A DNA stretch of 64,000 nt from assembly GCA_947505105.1 (NCBI GenBank), contig CANNKG010000002.1, positions 1 through 64,000 of the forward strand, in the 5' to 3' direction. Under the pieces are notes generated by a model that saw nothing but the letters and a program-made list of their open reading frames with translations, had not been told where the DNA came from and searched no databases. This DNA comes from Methylococcaceae bacterium. GTDB lineage: Bacteria > Pseudomonadota > Gammaproteobacteria > Methylococcales > Methylomonadaceae. Position numbers and translations under genes: made by a program. Below are positions 48,916-58,139 of this stretch, one piece after another. Each line of letters opens with the position of its first letter. Position 1 is the first letter of the stretch.

Positions 48916-51105
48916 TTAAAAGTGTGCGCTAATCCCTAAGCGAAAACTCACCGGCTCGACCGGGTGAAAGTGAATGTCATTAACACCCTCCGCTGCTTCA
49001 CCCGGAAGACGCGATTGGTAGTAATAGTCGATGGCGCTATCCTTACGATTCAATAAATTGAATAATTCCGCTTGTACGCTCCAGGTTTTGTCGATGTTAT
49101 AACCAAGCATCGCCGATAACAGGATCGTGCTATCGGAACGTACGCTGTTGTCTTCAATCAACGGTCGTGGCCCGAAAAAACGTAGGCGCGGTCCACCGAA
49201 GAAACCGTGGTAGTTGTGAACCGTCGCGCCCGCTGCAATCACGGTTTCAATTGAGCCGGGAATGTAATTGCCCTCGGGATCATCGCCACGGAAGCGCGAA
49301 TTCGAAAAACTCAAGTCCGCATCGAAGGTCAACCAGTCAGTGGGTGAGTAGTAGTTGGCGAATTCCAAACCATAGCGGCGACTTGGGCGGCTGATCTCGG
49401 TAGTTCCGGCATCGCCGACAAAAAGCAGTTCCGAATCGATGTCAAGCCACCAGATTGCCAAGGTGGATTGTAAACCTTTGACCCAAGTGGTTCGGGTGCC
49501 TATTTCGGCGCCGTATGTGCGCGCTAAGGGTACTGCTTTGTTGACCGATTCCCGCGTACTTGGATCGACAGTGGTATTGACGCCGCGCGCGTCGTTACTG
49601 TGAAAGCCCATGCCGCCATTGAGATAAAACTCGGTATCGGCCCATGGGCCAAAGATTAAGCCCAGTTTCGGACTGACCATGCCATCATAGCGTTCGCCGT
49701 TATTATCTGCGATGTTGCTGTTACTGACCTTAAAGCGAAAACCATCAAAGCGCACGCCTAGGTTGGTGCGAAACCAGTCATTCCAACGAGTTTTGTTATC
49801 GAAATACGGACTCATACTGGTGACCCAGACGTTGTCTTCGCGAATCGCAGACAAGCGTTGCCGGGCTTGCGTCAGCAGCAAGCCATTGTCGATATTGTCG
49901 TTACGGATTTGGAAGCCGACCGTACTTTCCGATTCGGCGCCCGCAAGTTTGTGGAACCTCGTGTGACTGGTTTTGATGCCGGTTTGCCAGCGGTCATCGG
50001 GTTGCGCGAACTGGTCACCATGTACGGGATCGGTCAGAAAATAGGTAAAATTTGAATACAGATTCAGTTTCGAATAGAGACCGTACGCCATCAATTTGGT
50101 CGAACTATCGGCAGTGTTACGATGCCATTCGGTCGTAATGCTGTAACGTTGAGAACCACCACCATCGGTTGGGTCAATCGTACCCCAGCGATCAATCAGA
50201 CCCTGAGCAACCGCGCGTTTGGGAATTTGGTCGGTCGAATTCCAGTCGGCTTTATAGGCCATGCCAGTGACACTCCAGCCGGTTTCACCTTTTTCGACGC
50301 TGTAACGTAGGACGCCATTGAATTTTAAAAAATCATTGCTATAAGTCCACGGTCCGCCATTGTTGACGATTTCTCCAGCATACATTAAATCCCCACTGCC
50401 AAGTTTTTGCGAACCGGAAGCAAAGCCACGGTAGTAATCGAACATGCCGCCGGTAAATCTGACGGTATGTTCGGGAAGCTTTTTGAAGTATTGAATATCG
50501 GCGGAACCGGCGCTTGAAAAATCGCCGTTTTCGGCATAATAGTTACCTTTTTTGTAACTGACGGTTTGGATTAATTCAGGGATCAAAAAGTTGGTATCCA
50601 TCCAACCTTGACCATGGGCATGTGAAGTCAAGTTGATCGGTACCCCGTCGATTTGAGATAAGAAATCAGTGCCGTGGTCGAGGTTAAAGCCACGCAGGTA
50701 ATATTGCGGTGCTTTACCTTCACCGCTGTGCTGTGAGGCAATCATGCCCGGTACAGTTTCGAGAATTTCGCCGGGGCGGGTGATCGGTTTGTATTTGATT
50801 TGTTCCTGACCAATATTGCCTTGCGAGGCACTATCGGCAATCCCGATCTGGGTGTCGGCGCGTTCAGTGATCACCATGTCTTCAAACTCTTGAGGCTCGC
50901 TGACTTTTTCGCTGACTTTTTTTTCTGATTTAGTTTTTTTAGCAGGTTTGGTTTCAGCTTTTTCGGGCTTGTTTGGCTTTTCGGTCTCTGCGAGGCCGGT
51001 GTGACTGATGGCCAATGCGCAAGCCAAAACCAGTAAACGAACAGTGAATAATTTTGCAGGGGATGCGTGAATGGAATGTGGGTAATGGTTCATGAACATG
51101 CTCAT
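48916..51105 (-). CDS. TonB-dependent outer-membrane receptor
   Basis: This 729-residue receptor has a signal peptide (to about residue 40), a Lys/Glu/Pro-rich periplasmic linker (about 42-72; KPEKAETKPAKKTKSEKK), a plug domain (about 75-200) with YYLRGFNLDHGTDF and the SHAHGQGWMDTNFLIPEL segment, and a 22-strand barrel ending in FRLGISAHF. The linker position is unusual, between the signal peptide and the TonB-box region. It is translationally coupled (ATGA overlap) to the HupE-like gene and lies after the pqq block. A metal or metallophore is the likely substrate, but this is inferred from the partner only. Confidence 0.9.
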   Translation of the reverse strand: MSMFMNHYPHSIHASPAKLFTVRLLVLACALAISHTGLAETEKPNKPEKAETKPAKKTKSEKKVSEKVSEPQEFEDMVITERADTQIGIADSASQGNIGQEQIKYKPITRPGEILETVPGMIASQHSGEGKAPQYYLRGFNLDHGTDFLSQIDGVPINLTSHAHGQGWMDTNFLIPELIQTVSYKKGNYYAENGDFSSAGSADIQYFKKLPEHTVRFTGGMFDYYRGFASGSQKLGSGDLMYAGEIVNNGGPWTYSNDFLKFNGVLRYSVEKGETGWSVTGMAYKADWNSTDQIPKRAVAQGLIDRWGTIDPTDGGGSQRYSITTEWHRNTADSSTKLMAYGLYSKLNLYSNFTYFLTDPVHGDQFAQPDDRWQTGIKTSHTRFHKLAGAESESTVGFQIRNDNIDNGLLLTQARQRLSAIREDNVWVTSMSPYFDNKTRWNDWFRTNLGVRFDGFRFKVSNSNIADNNGERYDGMVSPKLGLIFGPWADTEFYLNGGMGFHSNDARGVNTTVDPSTRESVNKAVPLARTYGAEIGTRTTWVKGLQSTLAIWWLDIDSELLFVGDAGTTEISRPSRRYGLEFANYYSPTDWLTFDADLSFSNSRFRGDDPEGNYIPGSIETVIAAGATVHNYHGFFGGPRLRFFGPRPLIEDNSVRSDSTILLSAMLGYNIDKTWSVQAELFNLLNRKDSAIDYYYQSRLPGEAAEGVNDIHFHPVEPVSFRLGISAHF

Positions 51106-52490
51106 AATAAGTAATTGAAATTATTGTAATAGTTATATGATTGTGCTAAAGAAAAATGACTGTTGCGTAGGTGAGAGCTTACGAACAGTGGTGAAATCAA
51201 ATCCATGGTTGAACTAAAAGACCTGTGTTCAAACTCAGTTTTTGAATGTTGAAAGTCTTTAGATTCAGGGGTAGAGAAAATTAAATTCGAGGTACGCAAA
51301 TAATGCGTAGTAAATAGCACAGCGGTGTGTGGGGCGATAGAACGCCAAACAGCTAGAGCACAGCCAGTGGGCTGAGGGTATGAAATTCGGGGGTGTTCGT
51401 TGCCGTTTGAAGCGTCGGCAAAAGTAAATTGAAGCGGGACGGCTTCGAATTGAATAACTGGGAAATGAGGTCTTGCGGATAATACAACAGAGGCGATGGC
51501 TAATTCATTAAGGGTCGGCGGGGAGGTGAGACCGACACCATTGCTGAGTAAACGGGTACCTGGAGAATTATTGATATCCGGAAAATACTGATTAAATTGA
51601 GTGATGACGAGGGCATCAATCAAGTTGTTATAGCCCGTTTGAATGCTGTTCAGTGTGGAACTCGCATGCTTTGCCGTTTGATCAAACAACATCGACCAAG
51701 CCGATCGCTCAGAAAATGCATGTTGCTGATGTTTTGGAAGTTCTGAAAAGCCCGTTAACGTTGAATGATCAACCTTCGGCGCATTGACCTTGAATTCGTT
51801 CAGCGTTGAATGCCATGATTCTGCGTCAATGAGCTTGTTATGTTGAGTATGAGATTGGGTCTTGGTTTGGCCGAAACTATCAAAACTAACTGAAGATGCA
51901 TGACTTGCATAATTGACAATAAAGCCCAATAAGCAGGCAACACCGATGACGATCAATTTGGCGAAAACAATACCGGCACCATGAAGTAGCAAGGTAGCGA
52001 CCATGAACCCCAAGGTATACGAAATTAGACTGGCTGAAGTCGATATTTCCTGGCCGTGAGCAAAGCCGTGGAAAAATGCGAAAAAGGCCACGATCAGAAC
52101 ATTGATTTTGCTGCTAAAGCAAATGTTACGGGTAATCAGTACCCCAAAAACAGCGCAGGACAATAAAATAATGCCTTCAAAGTTCGGGATCGAAATGCCC
52201 GCGGCCCCTGCAAGTCCACCCAAACTCATCACGCTGACAAACGCCAGCGGTAACATCCAAATCGCATGTCCGCGCATTTGCGCAGCCCAGATGCCGACCG
52301 CCAACATGGTGATTAGGTGATCCCAGCCTTCGAGAGGATGGTTAAAACCGTGACTCCAACCGATAAAATCCAGATGGACAAATTGTTTGCTCAAAAACGC
52401 TAACAACAATAATGCCGGCAGCACTATAGACCACACCAGCTTGGTTAGCCGGGGTCTTTCAGTCGCTGAGGTAAAATGTAGGTAGCGCAT
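51102..52490 (-). CDS. HupE/UreJ-like membrane protein with a long novel C-terminal extension
   Basis: The first ~195 residues form a HupE/UreJ-type domain of six or seven helices, with family features WSHGFNHPLEGWDHLITML and AFFHGFAHGQEI. This family moves nickel or cobalt, or is linked to metalloenzyme maturation. The next ~265 residues are soluble, Ser/His/Asn-rich and match nothing I know (for example DAESWHSTLNEFKVNAPKVD and a C-terminal SYNYYNNFNYLL). The frame is unbroken and ends in a coupled ATGA with the receptor, so the extension is probably translated. A GTG at 52493 is in frame just before the chosen ATG. Confidence 0.82.
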   Translation of the reverse strand: MRYLHFTSATERPRLTKLVWSIVLPALLLLAFLSKQFVHLDFIGWSHGFNHPLEGWDHLITMLAVGIWAAQMRGHAIWMLPLAFVSVMSLGGLAGAAGISIPNFEGIILLSCAVFGVLITRNICFSSKINVLIVAFFAFFHGFAHGQEISTSASLISYTLGFMVATLLLHGAGIVFAKLIVIGVACLLGFIVNYASHASSVSFDSFGQTKTQSHTQHNKLIDAESWHSTLNEFKVNAPKVDHSTLTGFSELPKHQQHAFSERSAWSMLFDQTAKHASSTLNSIQTGYNNLIDALVITQFNQYFPDINNSPGTRLLSNGVGLTSPPTLNELAIASVVLSARPHFPVIQFEAVPLQFTFADASNGNEHPRISYPQPTGCALAVWRSIAPHTAVLFTTHYLRTSNLIFSTPESKDFQHSKTEFEHRSFSSTMDLISPLFVSSHLRNSHFSLAQSYNYYNNFNYLL

Positions 52491-52611
52491 CACGAAATAA
52501 TTGAATTGGGTCGGGTCAAAATTGGGGCTAGTGTATACGGATATTTTTTTCTACGCAATTTCGATTTGCCATTTTATAAAATTTATCCAGATACCTTCCG
52601 GTAGTTAGCAT

Positions 52612-53739
52612 TTAGAAATAGCCGCGTGAATTCTTGCTATTGCGGAAGATCAGCGGTTGTTCCTTATCGGATAACGCGCTGTTTCGAGCGCTGTCAATCG
52701 CGTGCTTTATTGAGCTACGATCGGGTGATTTGCCGCAAACCGGGTCGGTTTTGTACATATCGCCGGTCAACATATAAGCCTGACAACGACAGCCGCCAAA
52801 ATCGCGCTGTTTTTCATCGCAACTGCGACAGGGCTCTTGCATCCAGTCGTCGCCACGGAAAAAATTGAAGGCTTTGGATTCGTGCCAAATTTCCTGAATG
52901 CTGTAATCTTTGACATTTGGGCAATCAAGGCCCGGCAAAATTCTGGCTTCATGACACGGCAGCGCGACGCCATCCGGCGCGATAGTCAGGAAGGTCGTGC
53001 CCCAGCCGTTCATGCAAGCTTTGGGACGCTCTTCGTAAAAATCGGGGACGACATAGTAAATCTTCATTTTACCCGCGACTTTTTCTTTGTAGGCTTGGGC
53101 AATTTTTTCGGCTTCCTCGAATTGCTCCTTCGTTGGTAACAGGGCATCGCGGTTGACGTGTGCCCAGCCGTAATATTGAGTATTCGCTAATTCTAGGTAA
53201 TCCGCACCGAGTGCTTCGGCCATCGCGAGAATTTCCGGCATTTGGTGAATATTAGCCCGATGAATCACCACGCATAACACCATCGGATAGCCATGCTTTT
53301 TAACCAGACGCGCCACTTCCTGTTTATGCTCAAAAGATGAGGTGCCGGCCAGATGATCGTTAAGTTCCTGAGTACTGGCTTGAATGCTGACTTGAATATG
53401 GTCAAGACCGGCCTCTTTAAGTTGGACGATCTTGGCTTCGGTCATGCCGTAACCTGAGGTGATCAGGTTGGAGTAATAACCGAGTTCGCGCGCATGTTTG
53501 ACCAATTCCGGCAAATCTTGGCGCGTTAAAGGTTCGCCGCCCGAAAAGCCCAGTTGCACCGCGCCCATTTTACGTGCTTCGCTTAACACGCGTTTCCAGT
53601 CTTCGGTCGATAATTCCGAGGAGTGCTTGGCATAGTCTAAGGGATTCGAGCAATAGGGACATTGCAAGGGGCACGCATAGGTCAACTCGGCGAGCAGCCA
53701 GCGCGGCGGGGTAATATTAGTTTTGTTGGATCCAGCCAT
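52612..53739 (-). CDS. pqqE: PQQ biosynthesis radical SAM enzyme PqqE
   Basis: PqqE (375 residues) makes the first carbon-carbon bond between Glu and Tyr of the PqqA peptide. The radical SAM cluster motif [10 protein letters not shown] is near residue 19, with SGGEPLTR following. A C-terminal SPASM domain binds further clusters ([32 protein letters not shown]). It overlaps pqqD by 23 nt. Length is normal. Confidence 0.98.
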   Translation of the reverse strand: MAGSNKTNITPPRWLLAELTYACPLQCPYCSNPLDYAKHSSELSTEDWKRVLSEARKMGAVQLGFSGGEPLTRQDLPELVKHARELGYYSNLITSGYGMTEAKIVQLKEAGLDHIQVSIQASTQELNDHLAGTSSFEHKQEVARLVKKHGYPMVLCVVIHRANIHQMPEILAMAEALGADYLELANTQYYGWAHVNRDALLPTKEQFEEAEKIAQAYKEKVAGKMKIYYVVPDFYEERPKACMNGWGTTFLTIAPDGVALPCHEARILPGLDCPNVKDYSIQEIWHESKAFNFFRGDDWMQEPCRSCDEKQRDFGGCRCQAYMLTGDMYKTDPVCGKSPDRSSIKHAIDSARNSALSDKEQPLIFRNSKNSRGYF

Positions 53740-53989
53740 TTTTTAAAGCAACCTCTAAGAATGCGCTAATGTCGTTGTTAAGGCCTGTGGTGGCGAATTT
53801 TGCTTCAAGTTCGCTGACGATTTGTGACAGTATGCGCGAACCGTCACACAGTTTTAAAATTTCCGCAGAGCTTTGGTTAAGTTCCACCATGCCTTCCGGG
53901 TACAGAATAACATGCTTTTGCTGGGCTTCTTCCCATTGCAGACGGTGGAGAGGGGAAAATTGGATGGGTTGATCGGGTTTAATTGTCAT
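53717..53989 (-). CDS. pqqD: PQQ biosynthesis peptide chaperone PqqD
   Basis: PqqD (90 residues) binds the PqqA precursor and presents it to PqqE. Family features are the early basic [33 protein letters not shown], and a helical C-terminus. The ATG at 53989 matches the family N-terminus; an in-frame ATG at 54145 would add 52 atypical residues. No clear ribosome-binding site precedes the ATG, and the 123 nt upstream end in a Uma2 remnant rather than directly in pqqC, so pqqD has lost its usual close link to pqqC. Confidence 0.94.
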   Translation of the reverse strand: MTIKPDQPIQFSPLHRLQWEEAQQKHVILYPEGMVELNQSSAEILKLCDGSRILSQIVSELEAKFATTGLNNDISAFLEVALKNGWIQQN

Positions 53990-54111
53990 GGTTTGTGATT
54001 GATAGTTTAAATAATAGAGTCGAAAAATTAGCTTAAAAGATATTACTAAAAGTATTTGATCATAGTTTGTCTGTGTTAAGCCACGGTGACGTGCTTTGTT
54101 GTCCCGACAGG

Positions 54112-54228
54112 TTAAAAACACGCAGGTTGGCGTACTATTGAACAACCAGACCTCTTGCGAGCCTTGGGTGAGATTTTAAACGCTAGGTATTTAAAGTAGC
54201 AATTATCAATTACTTCTGCCCACTGCAT
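54112..54228 (-). pseudogene. N-terminal remnant of a Uma2-type gene
   Basis: A 38-codon frame begins MQWAEVIDNCYFKYLAFKI, which is a divergent copy of the MQWSEVVDNPYFENLPFKI start of the fragment at 54890-55117. The rest does not resemble Uma2 and stops early. It looks like the leading end of a second degraded Uma2 gene left between pqqC and pqqD. Confidence 0.55.
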
Positions 54229-54266
54229 GGCGATTGAACCTTTTTATTGACTAAACTTTGGAGGCT

Positions 54267-54842
54267 TTATGCGTTCACCATAAACGACCAATCAATCATC
54301 AACTCAGGAAACAGTTGCACCTTGGTTGGCTCATCCATGCCGAAAACCTCCGATTGATCATAGTGATTTTCTGCCTTTAAGCGATAGATCATTACCCAGC
54401 GGTCTTCCGGGTGAATCAGCCAGTATTCTTGGACACCATGTAGTTGATAGAGATTGCGTTTAATATTCATATCTTTTAGAGCAGTCGATGGCGACAGCAC
54501 TTCAATTATCCAGTCCGGCGCCCCGCGACAGCCTAATTTATCGAGCTTGGCGAGGTCGCAAATCACGCTTAAATCGGGTTGAACTACGGTGTCTACTTTG
54601 GCATCAGTTTCATTTTGGCGAGGCAGGCGTACATCGAACGGGGCGGTATAGCCTTTACACGATTTTCCTTGTAAATAATTACGAATTTGCCCGGCTAACT
54701 CGAAAACGATTTCTTGATGCAAGCGCGATGGTCCGGTCATTGCGTAGGCTTGGCCGTTAATTAATTCCCAACGCTGATCGTCCGGCCATTGGGCATAATC
54801 GGCATAAGTGAAGGTTTGGGGTCGTTTTTCCGCAGTATTCAT
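54267..54842 (-). CDS. Uma2-family (DUF820) putative restriction-like endonuclease
   Basis: This 191-residue protein has the PD-(D/E)XK fold of Uma2/DUF820. Family features are RWELINGQAYAMTGPSRLHQ near the N-terminus, VVQPDLSVICD (catalytic Asp region), and PDWIIEVLSPSTALKDMNIK (Glu and the basic residue). The ATG at 54842 has GGAGAA 4 nt upstream; a TTG at 54854 is an alternative. The role of these widespread proteins is unclear. It lies inside the pqq block, flanked by two Uma2 remnants. Confidence 0.85.
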   Translation of the reverse strand: MNTAEKRPQTFTYADYAQWPDDQRWELINGQAYAMTGPSRLHQEIVFELAGQIRNYLQGKSCKGYTAPFDVRLPRQNETDAKVDTVVQPDLSVICDLAKLDKLGCRGAPDWIIEVLSPSTALKDMNIKRNLYQLHGVQEYWLIHPEDRWVMIYRLKAENHYDQSEVFGMDEPTKVQLFPELMIDWSFMVNA

Positions 54843-54889
54843 GAGGTTCTCCAAAAGGGGAGATGATACAAAAACGTTAGAGTTTTAAC

Positions 54890-55117
54890 TTAACCGGAAA
54901 GCCTGATTCTTGAAGCTTTCCTGCTGTGCCATTTATAATCAACGCAGTCGTTTTCGGTAACAACCCACACTTCTACTGCATCCGCAGCTAAATAAAGTTG
55001 TACTTTATTGCTCATTCTGGAAGCTGGCGTCATTTCAATTTTTCCATAGCGATTTAATCCAATTTTAAAAGGTAAATTTTCAAAATAAGGATTATCAACG
55101 ACTTCAGACCATTGCAT
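54890..55117 (-). pseudogene. Internally deleted Uma2-family gene
   Basis: A 75-codon frame starts like Uma2 (MQWSEVVDNPYFENLPFKIG, KIEMTPASRMSNK) and jumps directly to the C-terminal Uma2 segment (VQLYLAADAVEVWVVTENDC). About 100 residues of the catalytic core, including the Asp and Glu, are missing. A strong ribosome-binding site (AAGGGAG, 8 nt spacing) is retained, so it may still be translated. It is 25 nt downstream of pqqC. Confidence 0.75.
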
Positions 55118-55142
55118 GACGCTTGCTCCCTTTGCAGGATGA

Positions 55143-55874
55143 TTAGGCTTTGATATTAAAGTACGGCGGCATATCGTTGATATACGCCATATACATCGCA
55201 TCGGCCATCGTCCACAAGATATCGAGTTTGAATTGCAGGATCTGCAGCATCCGCTCTTGTTGCTCGCGGGTTTGGTACCAGTCGAGAGTAATTGCCAAAC
55301 CGTGTTCAACGTCGCGGCGTGCTTCGGTCAGGCGTTTGCGGAAGTAGATATAGCCTTCCTGTTCGACCCATGGGTAATGTTCGGGCCAATTATCGAGGCG
55401 TTGCTGATGAATTTTCGGCGCGAATAATTCGGTAAGTGATGAGCTCGCTGCTTCGTGCCAATCGGCGCGACGCGCAAAATTGACATAGGCATCCACCGCG
55501 AAACGCACGCCGGGCAATACGAATTTTAACGAGGTAATATCTTCGCGGGTCAAACCGACCGCGATGCCGAGTTGAATCCAGGCTTCGATGCCGCCCGGAT
55601 CGCCGGGGTGACCGTCGTGATCCATGATGCGCTGTATCCATTTGGCGCGGGTTTCGCGGTCAGGGCAATTCGCTAGGATGTTTGCATCTTTAATCGGAAT
55701 ACACACTTGATAATAAAAACGATTGGCGACCCAGCCCTGAATTTGGGCTTTGGTGAGTTTGCCTTCATTCATCAGGGTGTGATAGGGGTGGTGAATGTGG
55801 TAATACTTTTCCATGCCGCGCAGTTGGGCTTCAAATTCTGCTCGGGTCCAGGCGGGTAATTCACTAATGCTCAT
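55143..55874 (-). CDS. pqqC: Pyrroloquinoline-quinone synthase PqqC
   Basis: PqqC (243 residues) catalyses the final ring closure and eight-electron oxidation of the PQQ precursor without a metal. Characteristic segments are [59 protein letters not shown] and [20 protein letters not shown]. Length is complete. It follows pqqB after 14 nt. Confidence 0.97.
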   Translation of the reverse strand: MSISELPAWTRAEFEAQLRGMEKYYHIHHPYHTLMNEGKLTKAQIQGWVANRFYYQVCIPIKDANILANCPDRETRAKWIQRIMDHDGHPGDPGGIEAWIQLGIAVGLTREDITSLKFVLPGVRFAVDAYVNFARRADWHEAASSSLTELFAPKIHQQRLDNWPEHYPWVEQEGYIYFRKRLTEARRDVEHGLAITLDWYQTREQQERMLQILQFKLDILWTMADAMYMAYINDMPPYFNIKA

Positions 55875-55888
55875 AATTTATCCTTGAT

Positions 55889-56800
55889 TTATAAGTTAAT
55901 TTCTAAACCGTCGTAAGCGACTTCGATACCAGCGGCATCGAGTTGTTTACGTTCGTCGGAAATCTCATCCAAAATCGGGTTGGTATTATTAATATGGATG
56001 AGGATTTTTCGGGTATTAGGTAGGGTATTTAACACTTCAATCATACCACCGGGGCCGGATTGTGGTAAATGTCCAATTTCGCGGGCTTTTTTCTGGCTGA
56101 TGTTTTGGGTACACATTTCGTCGTCGGTCCAGAAAGTGCCGTCTACCATGACGCAATCAGCGGCCTGCATCGCGGCCATCACATGTGGTTCGATTTCGCC
56201 TAGGCCGGGTGAGTAAAACACTTTTTTACCGGTCGAAATTTGTTCGATGATAACGCCGATATTATCGCCGTCATGTGGATCGTAGCGATGCGGAGAATAG
56301 GGCGGGGCTTTGCTTTTTAACGCCTGAGTGTAAAAACGTAAATCATCAATGCCTGGAATTTCGAAACTGCTGCCGTCGATTGGCACGGGGTGATGGTTGA
56401 TGGTGCAATAGTGTTCGAGCATTTTAAAGATCGGGAAGCCGGTGCTCAAATCCTGTTTGACCATTTCGGTGCAGTATACTTCCAAAGGCTTGCCTTCGCG
56501 CAGCATCAGCATGCCGGTACTGTGGTCGATTTGGCTGTCGATCAGTAAGATTGCGGTAATGCCGGTATCGCGGATGCCATTTTTCGGTTGAATCGCCGGA
56601 AAGGCTTCTAGTTGTGCGCGGATATCGGGTGAGGTGTTGAACAATAACCAATGCACATCGTCGGTGCTCACGGCTATTGATGATTGGGTGCGCGGGGTGC
56701 CTTGCATTTGTTGACGACGGATACGGTGGCAGTTGTGGCAGTTGCAGTTCCATTGTGGGAAACCGCCGCCTGCGCCTGCGCCTAAAACTCTAATTTTCAT
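55889..56800 (-). CDS. pqqB: PQQ biosynthesis protein PqqB
   Basis: PqqB (303 residues) is a metallo-beta-lactamase-fold enzyme that hydroxylates the tyrosine part of the PQQ intermediate. It starts VLGAGAGGGFPQWNCNCHNC, with a CxCxxC zinc cluster. The fold's DSQIDHSTGMLMLREG and a C-terminal ILIHINNTNPILDE carry metal-site histidines. It follows pqqA after 113 nt containing a strong terminator hairpin. Confidence 0.97.
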   Translation of the reverse strand: MKIRVLGAGAGGGFPQWNCNCHNCHRIRRQQMQGTPRTQSSIAVSTDDVHWLLFNTSPDIRAQLEAFPAIQPKNGIRDTGITAILLIDSQIDHSTGMLMLREGKPLEVYCTEMVKQDLSTGFPIFKMLEHYCTINHHPVPIDGSSFEIPGIDDLRFYTQALKSKAPPYSPHRYDPHDGDNIGVIIEQISTGKKVFYSPGLGEIEPHVMAAMQAADCVMVDGTFWTDDEMCTQNISQKKAREIGHLPQSGPGGMIEVLNTLPNTRKILIHINNTNPILDEISDERKQLDAAGIEVAYDGLEINL

Positions 56801-56862
56801 AGTTATTATTGGGAGTGGCTAACGTTAAAAAAAGGAAAATACAGAATAAGTTCTATCGAGGC

Positions 56863-56890
56863 AAAAAAAAGGGACTCCGAAGAGTCCCTT
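56863..56890 (-). terminator. Intra-operon terminator between pqqA and pqqB
   Basis: On the minus strand a perfect GGGACTC-TTCG-GAGTCCC hairpin (56871-56888), extended by AA/TT pairs, is followed by eight T residues. This is a UUCG-tetraloop intrinsic terminator. Its place just after pqqA means most transcripts should end there, giving far more PqqA peptide than enzyme messages, with read-through for pqqBCDE. Confidence 0.9.
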
Positions 56891-56913
56891 TATTATCTGT
56901 CAAACCGTTTAAA

Positions 56914-56988
56914 TTAACGGTTGTAGATGTACATAGTGACTTCAAAACCGAAACGTAAGTCGTTGTAGCTTGGTGTTTCCCATTTCAT
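56914..56988 (-). CDS. pqqA: PQQ precursor peptide PqqA
   Basis: PqqA is a 24-residue ribosomal peptide whose Glu and Tyr side chains become PQQ. The peptide starts MKWETPSYNDLRFGFE and has Glu16 and Tyr20 in the conserved E-x-x-x-Y spacing, ending IYNR. A strong GGAGG ribosome-binding site lies 7 nt upstream. First gene of the pqq block. Confidence 0.97.
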   Translation of the reverse strand: MKWETPSYNDLRFGFEVTMYIYNR

Positions 56989-57023
56989 AAAGTGACCTCC
57001 AGAGTTGTGTTTTAATAGTAGGC

Positions 57024-57043
57024 TAGCTTGATCAAGTAAGCTA
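57024..57043. promoter_or_regulatory. Palindromic site upstream of pqqA
   Basis: CTTGATCAAG (57027-57036) is a perfect 10-bp palindrome, and TAGCTT/AAGCTA (57024-57029 and 57038-57043) pair around it. The site is about 35 bp before the pqqA start, either an operator or a leader hairpin. No known regulator is assigned. Confidence 0.35.
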
Positions 57044-57114
57044 AATCAGAGTATACGATGAACTATTTTGTTGTGCAACTATTAAGGGATGAAAATAAAA
57101 TAACTTAAACAAAA

Positions 57115-57136
57115 TGTAGGGTAGGCTGCGCGTACC
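57115..57136. repeat. REP-like element, TGTAGGGTA type
   Basis: TGTAGGGTAGGCTGCGCGTACC has GGTA at 57120-57123 pairing with TACC at 57133-57136 and a near-perfect inner stem, one base from GGTACGC-TGC-GCGTACC. It shares the TGTAGGGT lead with the element at 5846-5875. It lies between pqqA and djlA. Confidence 0.5.
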
Positions 57137-57238
57137 TTATCCAATATGCAGATTACATTAAATGGTATGCATAGCATACCCGATTAGTTTTTTGGGCAAG
57201 TTAATAATTTTAATTCCTAACTGGGTAAGAAATATTCA

Positions 57239-58063
57239 TTAATGAGGTTTTTCTCTGCTAGCTCGAATCGTTTCATAAGCCTTACGAATTTGTTGGGTTT
57301 TTTCCTTGGCGAGCGTCATCATTTCCTCCGGCAAGCCTTTTGCTACCAGTTTGTCAGGATGGTGTTGGCTAATCAGACGGCGATAGGCTTTAGTGACGGC
57401 CTCGTCGGTCGCTGAAGGCTTTAAACCCAATACTGCATAGGCATCATTTAGATTGGATTGGCGATTGGGAATATTGACTCGGTTGTTATTCTGATGGCTG
57501 CCATATTGATAAAACCGTTGTTGCGCCTGAAATTGCATTTTGATAGCTTGATATTCAAAACGACTGATGCCTAAATTGGCACAAATTCGCAATAGCATAT
57601 TTTCTTCAATAGCCCCGAGTGCGCCATCGGCGAATGCGGCCTGCATTTGAATTTCAAGGAACATGTGGATTAGATGTTGGCGTCTGCGGCATTCCTGACG
57701 AAATTTAGTTAACACCGCCTCTAATGGAAAATCAGGTTGTTTACCTTGTTGAAACAGCTCAATCGCTTTGCTACGCAATTCGGGCGATAATTGCATTTCA
57801 TCCATGATCCGTTTCGCTAGGTTAATTTCGGCAGTTGATACCACGCCATCCGCTTTGGCAAGATGACCCATGACCGAAAAGGTGGCGTTAAAGAAAGCCA
57901 TCTGGATTTGATGCTGAGTGTCTTTGGAGCTAAATGCGTCCCGATCAATTCCTTGAACGCCCTGATCAAACTTATGCCCGACGGAGGCGCCAATAAGCGC
58001 TCCCACAGGACCTGCGACCATAAAACCAAACGTGCCGCCAATGACTTTACCCATCCAACTCAT
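57239..58063 (-). CDS. djlA: Membrane-anchored DnaJ-like co-chaperone DjlA
   Basis: DjlA (274 residues) stimulates DnaK ATPase at the inner membrane. An N-terminal glycine-rich membrane segment (IGGTFGFMVAGPVGALIGAS) precedes a TerB-like helical domain (about 50-170) and a C-terminal J-domain (about 205-270) with the essential HPD in YRRLISQHHPDKLVAKG. The domain order matches E. coli DjlA. Confidence 0.93.
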   Translation of the reverse strand: MSWMGKVIGGTFGFMVAGPVGALIGASVGHKFDQGVQGIDRDAFSSKDTQHQIQMAFFNATFSVMGHLAKADGVVSTAEINLAKRIMDEMQLSPELRSKAIELFQQGKQPDFPLEAVLTKFRQECRRRQHLIHMFLEIQMQAAFADGALGAIEENMLLRICANLGISRFEYQAIKMQFQAQQRFYQYGSHQNNNRVNIPNRQSNLNDAYAVLGLKPSATDEAVTKAYRRLISQHHPDKLVAKGLPEEMMTLAKEKTQQIRKAYETIRASREKPH

Positions 58064-58139
58064 GTCTATTCAATCCTACGATTTGAGCATTTAAGTGTTA
58101 AAATTACGCTATTAAATCACAAAATTTTACCGAGGTATT

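Noticed and set aside
54890-55309. 139-codon frame extending the deleted Uma2 gene into pqqC
   Set aside because: The first 64 codons are antisense-like noise over pqqC; the Uma2 start with its ribosome-binding site is at 55117.
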